NCBI RefSeq assembly: GCF_001038625.1
Contig: NZ_CP011803.1
Coordinates: 2,108,001-2,172,000 of the forward strand
Direction of reading: 5' to 3'
Origin: Clostridium carboxidivorans P7
Lineage (GTDB): Bacteria; Bacillota; Clostridia; Clostridiales; Clostridiaceae
Length of the DNA stretch: 64,000 bases
The notes below the pieces were generated by a model. That model was given only the letters and a program-made list of their open reading frames with translations, was not told the origin of the DNA and did not search any database. The stretch's first letter is position 1; the number at the start of each line of letters is the position of its first letter. Positions 62,977-64,000 of this stretch are shown here, piece after piece. Made by a program: the position numbers and the translations under genes.

Positions 62977-63831
62977 TTAAAATTTAATTTTTTTAATAAC
63001 ATCAGCTCCAGCTTCATTCAACTGAAACACTCTTCCACTTCCAGAAATAATTTGTTCTGATTCTCTAATAAAAGCATATGAAAATCCATCATCTAAATCA
63101 TGTGCATACTTTAAATCCCCTGTTTCAGCATCATAACAATAAACTACATAATATGGTGTTGTCCTTGGAGAATTATATTTATATACAATTCCACAAACAT
63201 AGTTATATTTCTTTAAATATGAAATACTGACAAAATGCTCATTCTTATTGTTATCTGCTTTCCACACAAGCAATCCTCCAGTATTATATACATATAATCC
63301 TTCACCAACAGTTGAACATGCAAAACCATTTGGTAAACAGCACACATCTAAAATTAATTTTTCTTTCTTTGGTTCTATCCTGTAGTTATCATATTTTATA
63401 TAATAATCATTCATAATTAGATCACTGCCATATTTGTTATATATAATGTTTCTTGCTCCATTTGTTTTAGATATTATTTTTCCATCTGCTAAATCTAGTA
63501 CAAATGTTTGATTCTCATTATTACTCACAGATAAATTTTCATCGTTTCCAGTAAATCTTATTCTCTGAATATGTTTAATCTCTTTAATATTCCAGGTAAT
63601 TTCTCCACTTTTTGCATCATATAGTGTTACCCCAAACCTGTTATAAGCTGCAGCTGCACAAAATTGACCATTATCAGATATAGCCAAACGTTTTCCACCT
63701 GATCCATACTTTGTTTTTAAATCTATAATTTTTGTATATGTTCGCATATTCCATACTTGAGTATCCTTCTCAAAGGCCCCTGCAATAAGATAATTTCCAT
63801 TTGCTGAAGAATACAATTCGTAAACTTTCAT
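62977..63831 (-). CDS. WD40-like beta-propeller protein
   Basis: A 284-residue protein of about six repeated strands with short blades: FEKDTQVWNMRTYTKIIDL, RFGVTLYDAKSGEITWNI, FVLDLADGKIISKT, LYVYNTGGLLVWKAD, VYCYDAETGDLKYAH. This matches a WD40/PQQ-like propeller. It has no signal peptide, so it is cytoplasmic. Propellers of this kind serve as binding platforms and occur among toxin/immunity loci. The start follows AGAGGAG. The remaining 169 bases to the window edge show no complete gene. Confidence 0.72.
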   Translation of the reverse strand: MKVYELYSSANGNYLIAGAFEKDTQVWNMRTYTKIIDLKTKYGSGGKRLAISDNGQFCAAAAYNRFGVTLYDAKSGEITWNIKEIKHIQRIRFTGNDENLSVSNNENQTFVLDLADGKIISKTNGARNIIYNKYGSDLIMNDYYIKYDNYRIEPKKEKLILDVCCLPNGFACSTVGEGLYVYNTGGLLVWKADNNKNEHFVSISYLKKYNYVCGIVYKYNSPRTTPYYVVYCYDAETGDLKYAHDLDDGFSYAFIRESEQIISGSGRVFQLNEAGADVIKKIKF

Positions 63832-64000
63832 ATATAATCTCCTCTTAAAAAATTGTTTTATTTCTTTTTAAATAATTTACTCTTTATAATACTTAACTTG
63901 AAATTTATATTAATTACTCATTGTAACTTTTTTCTATATTATTAGGAATTAAATGTGAATCTATTTTTAAAATCTATAATTCTCGTGCATAAAGAATACC

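Noticed and set aside
63832..64000. End of a further leftward gene at the right edge
   Set aside because: All three minus frames hit stops within 20 codons of the edge and none shows a recognisable motif, so no feature can be supported.

Overview
The window looks like chromosome of a spore-forming, anaerobic, low-GC Firmicute, most likely Clostridium sensu stricto. The grounds are AT-rich DNA, strong AGGAGG ribosome sites, frequent GTG and TTG starts, an alpha/beta small acid-soluble spore protein, CotJ coat proteins, several chemoreceptors and many ABC/two-component modules. No rRNA, tRNA or CRISPR array was seen. All calls come from reading the sequence; no database search was run.

Left part (1-18.6 kb). 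A leftward cluster encodes a MoxR-type AAA ATPase, a DUF5682 protein, a small membrane protein, a VWA protein and a SWIM zinc-finger protein that runs off the left edge. Next come a response regulator/ABC/histidine kinase operon, alanine racemase, and a MocR-type regulator divergent from a B3/B4-domain protein and a flavoprotein, with PdxR-like boxes between them. A large protein with a kinase-like N-terminus, AAA centre and RyR C-terminus follows, then a GNAT acetyltransferase and SelO.

Middle part (18.9-47.4 kb). Peptide-stress-type transport modules dominate: a two-component system with an ATPase/permease/permease/S41-protease operon; a Yip1/adaptor/MacB-like efflux operon; and a LanFEG/Cpr-like transporter with its own two-component system. 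Among them lie a cytoplasmic chemoreceptor, a chemoreceptor fused to an oligopeptide-binding domain, a 309-base palindromic element, XdhC, a three-module secreted leucine-rich-repeat protein, an NlpC/P60 hydrolase, an EEP-fold hydrolase, a cluster of DnaA boxes and a membrane chemoreceptor.

Sporulation part (47.4-60.2 kb). This holds a SASP, a MerR/GyrI regulator, a Met/His/Tyr-rich coat-like protein, a fused CotJA-CotJB protein, cotJC, an intact manganese catalase and a second SASP-like repeat protein. cotJC is split by an approximately 3.57-kb element. The two halves share a 10-base core (51742-51751 and 55310-55319), the element ends form an 18-bp dyad when joined, and precise removal restores a 196-codon CotJC frame. 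The element carries a large serine recombinase, a TIR-domain protein, a small membrane protein and a small candidate excision factor. It resembles the skin elements that interrupt sporulation genes and is the most interesting object in the window.

Right edge (60.4-63.8 kb). Leftward genes resemble a polymorphic-toxin immunity array (endonuclease V-like, DUF2262, SMI1/KNR4-like, beta-propeller). Any toxin would lie beyond the right edge.
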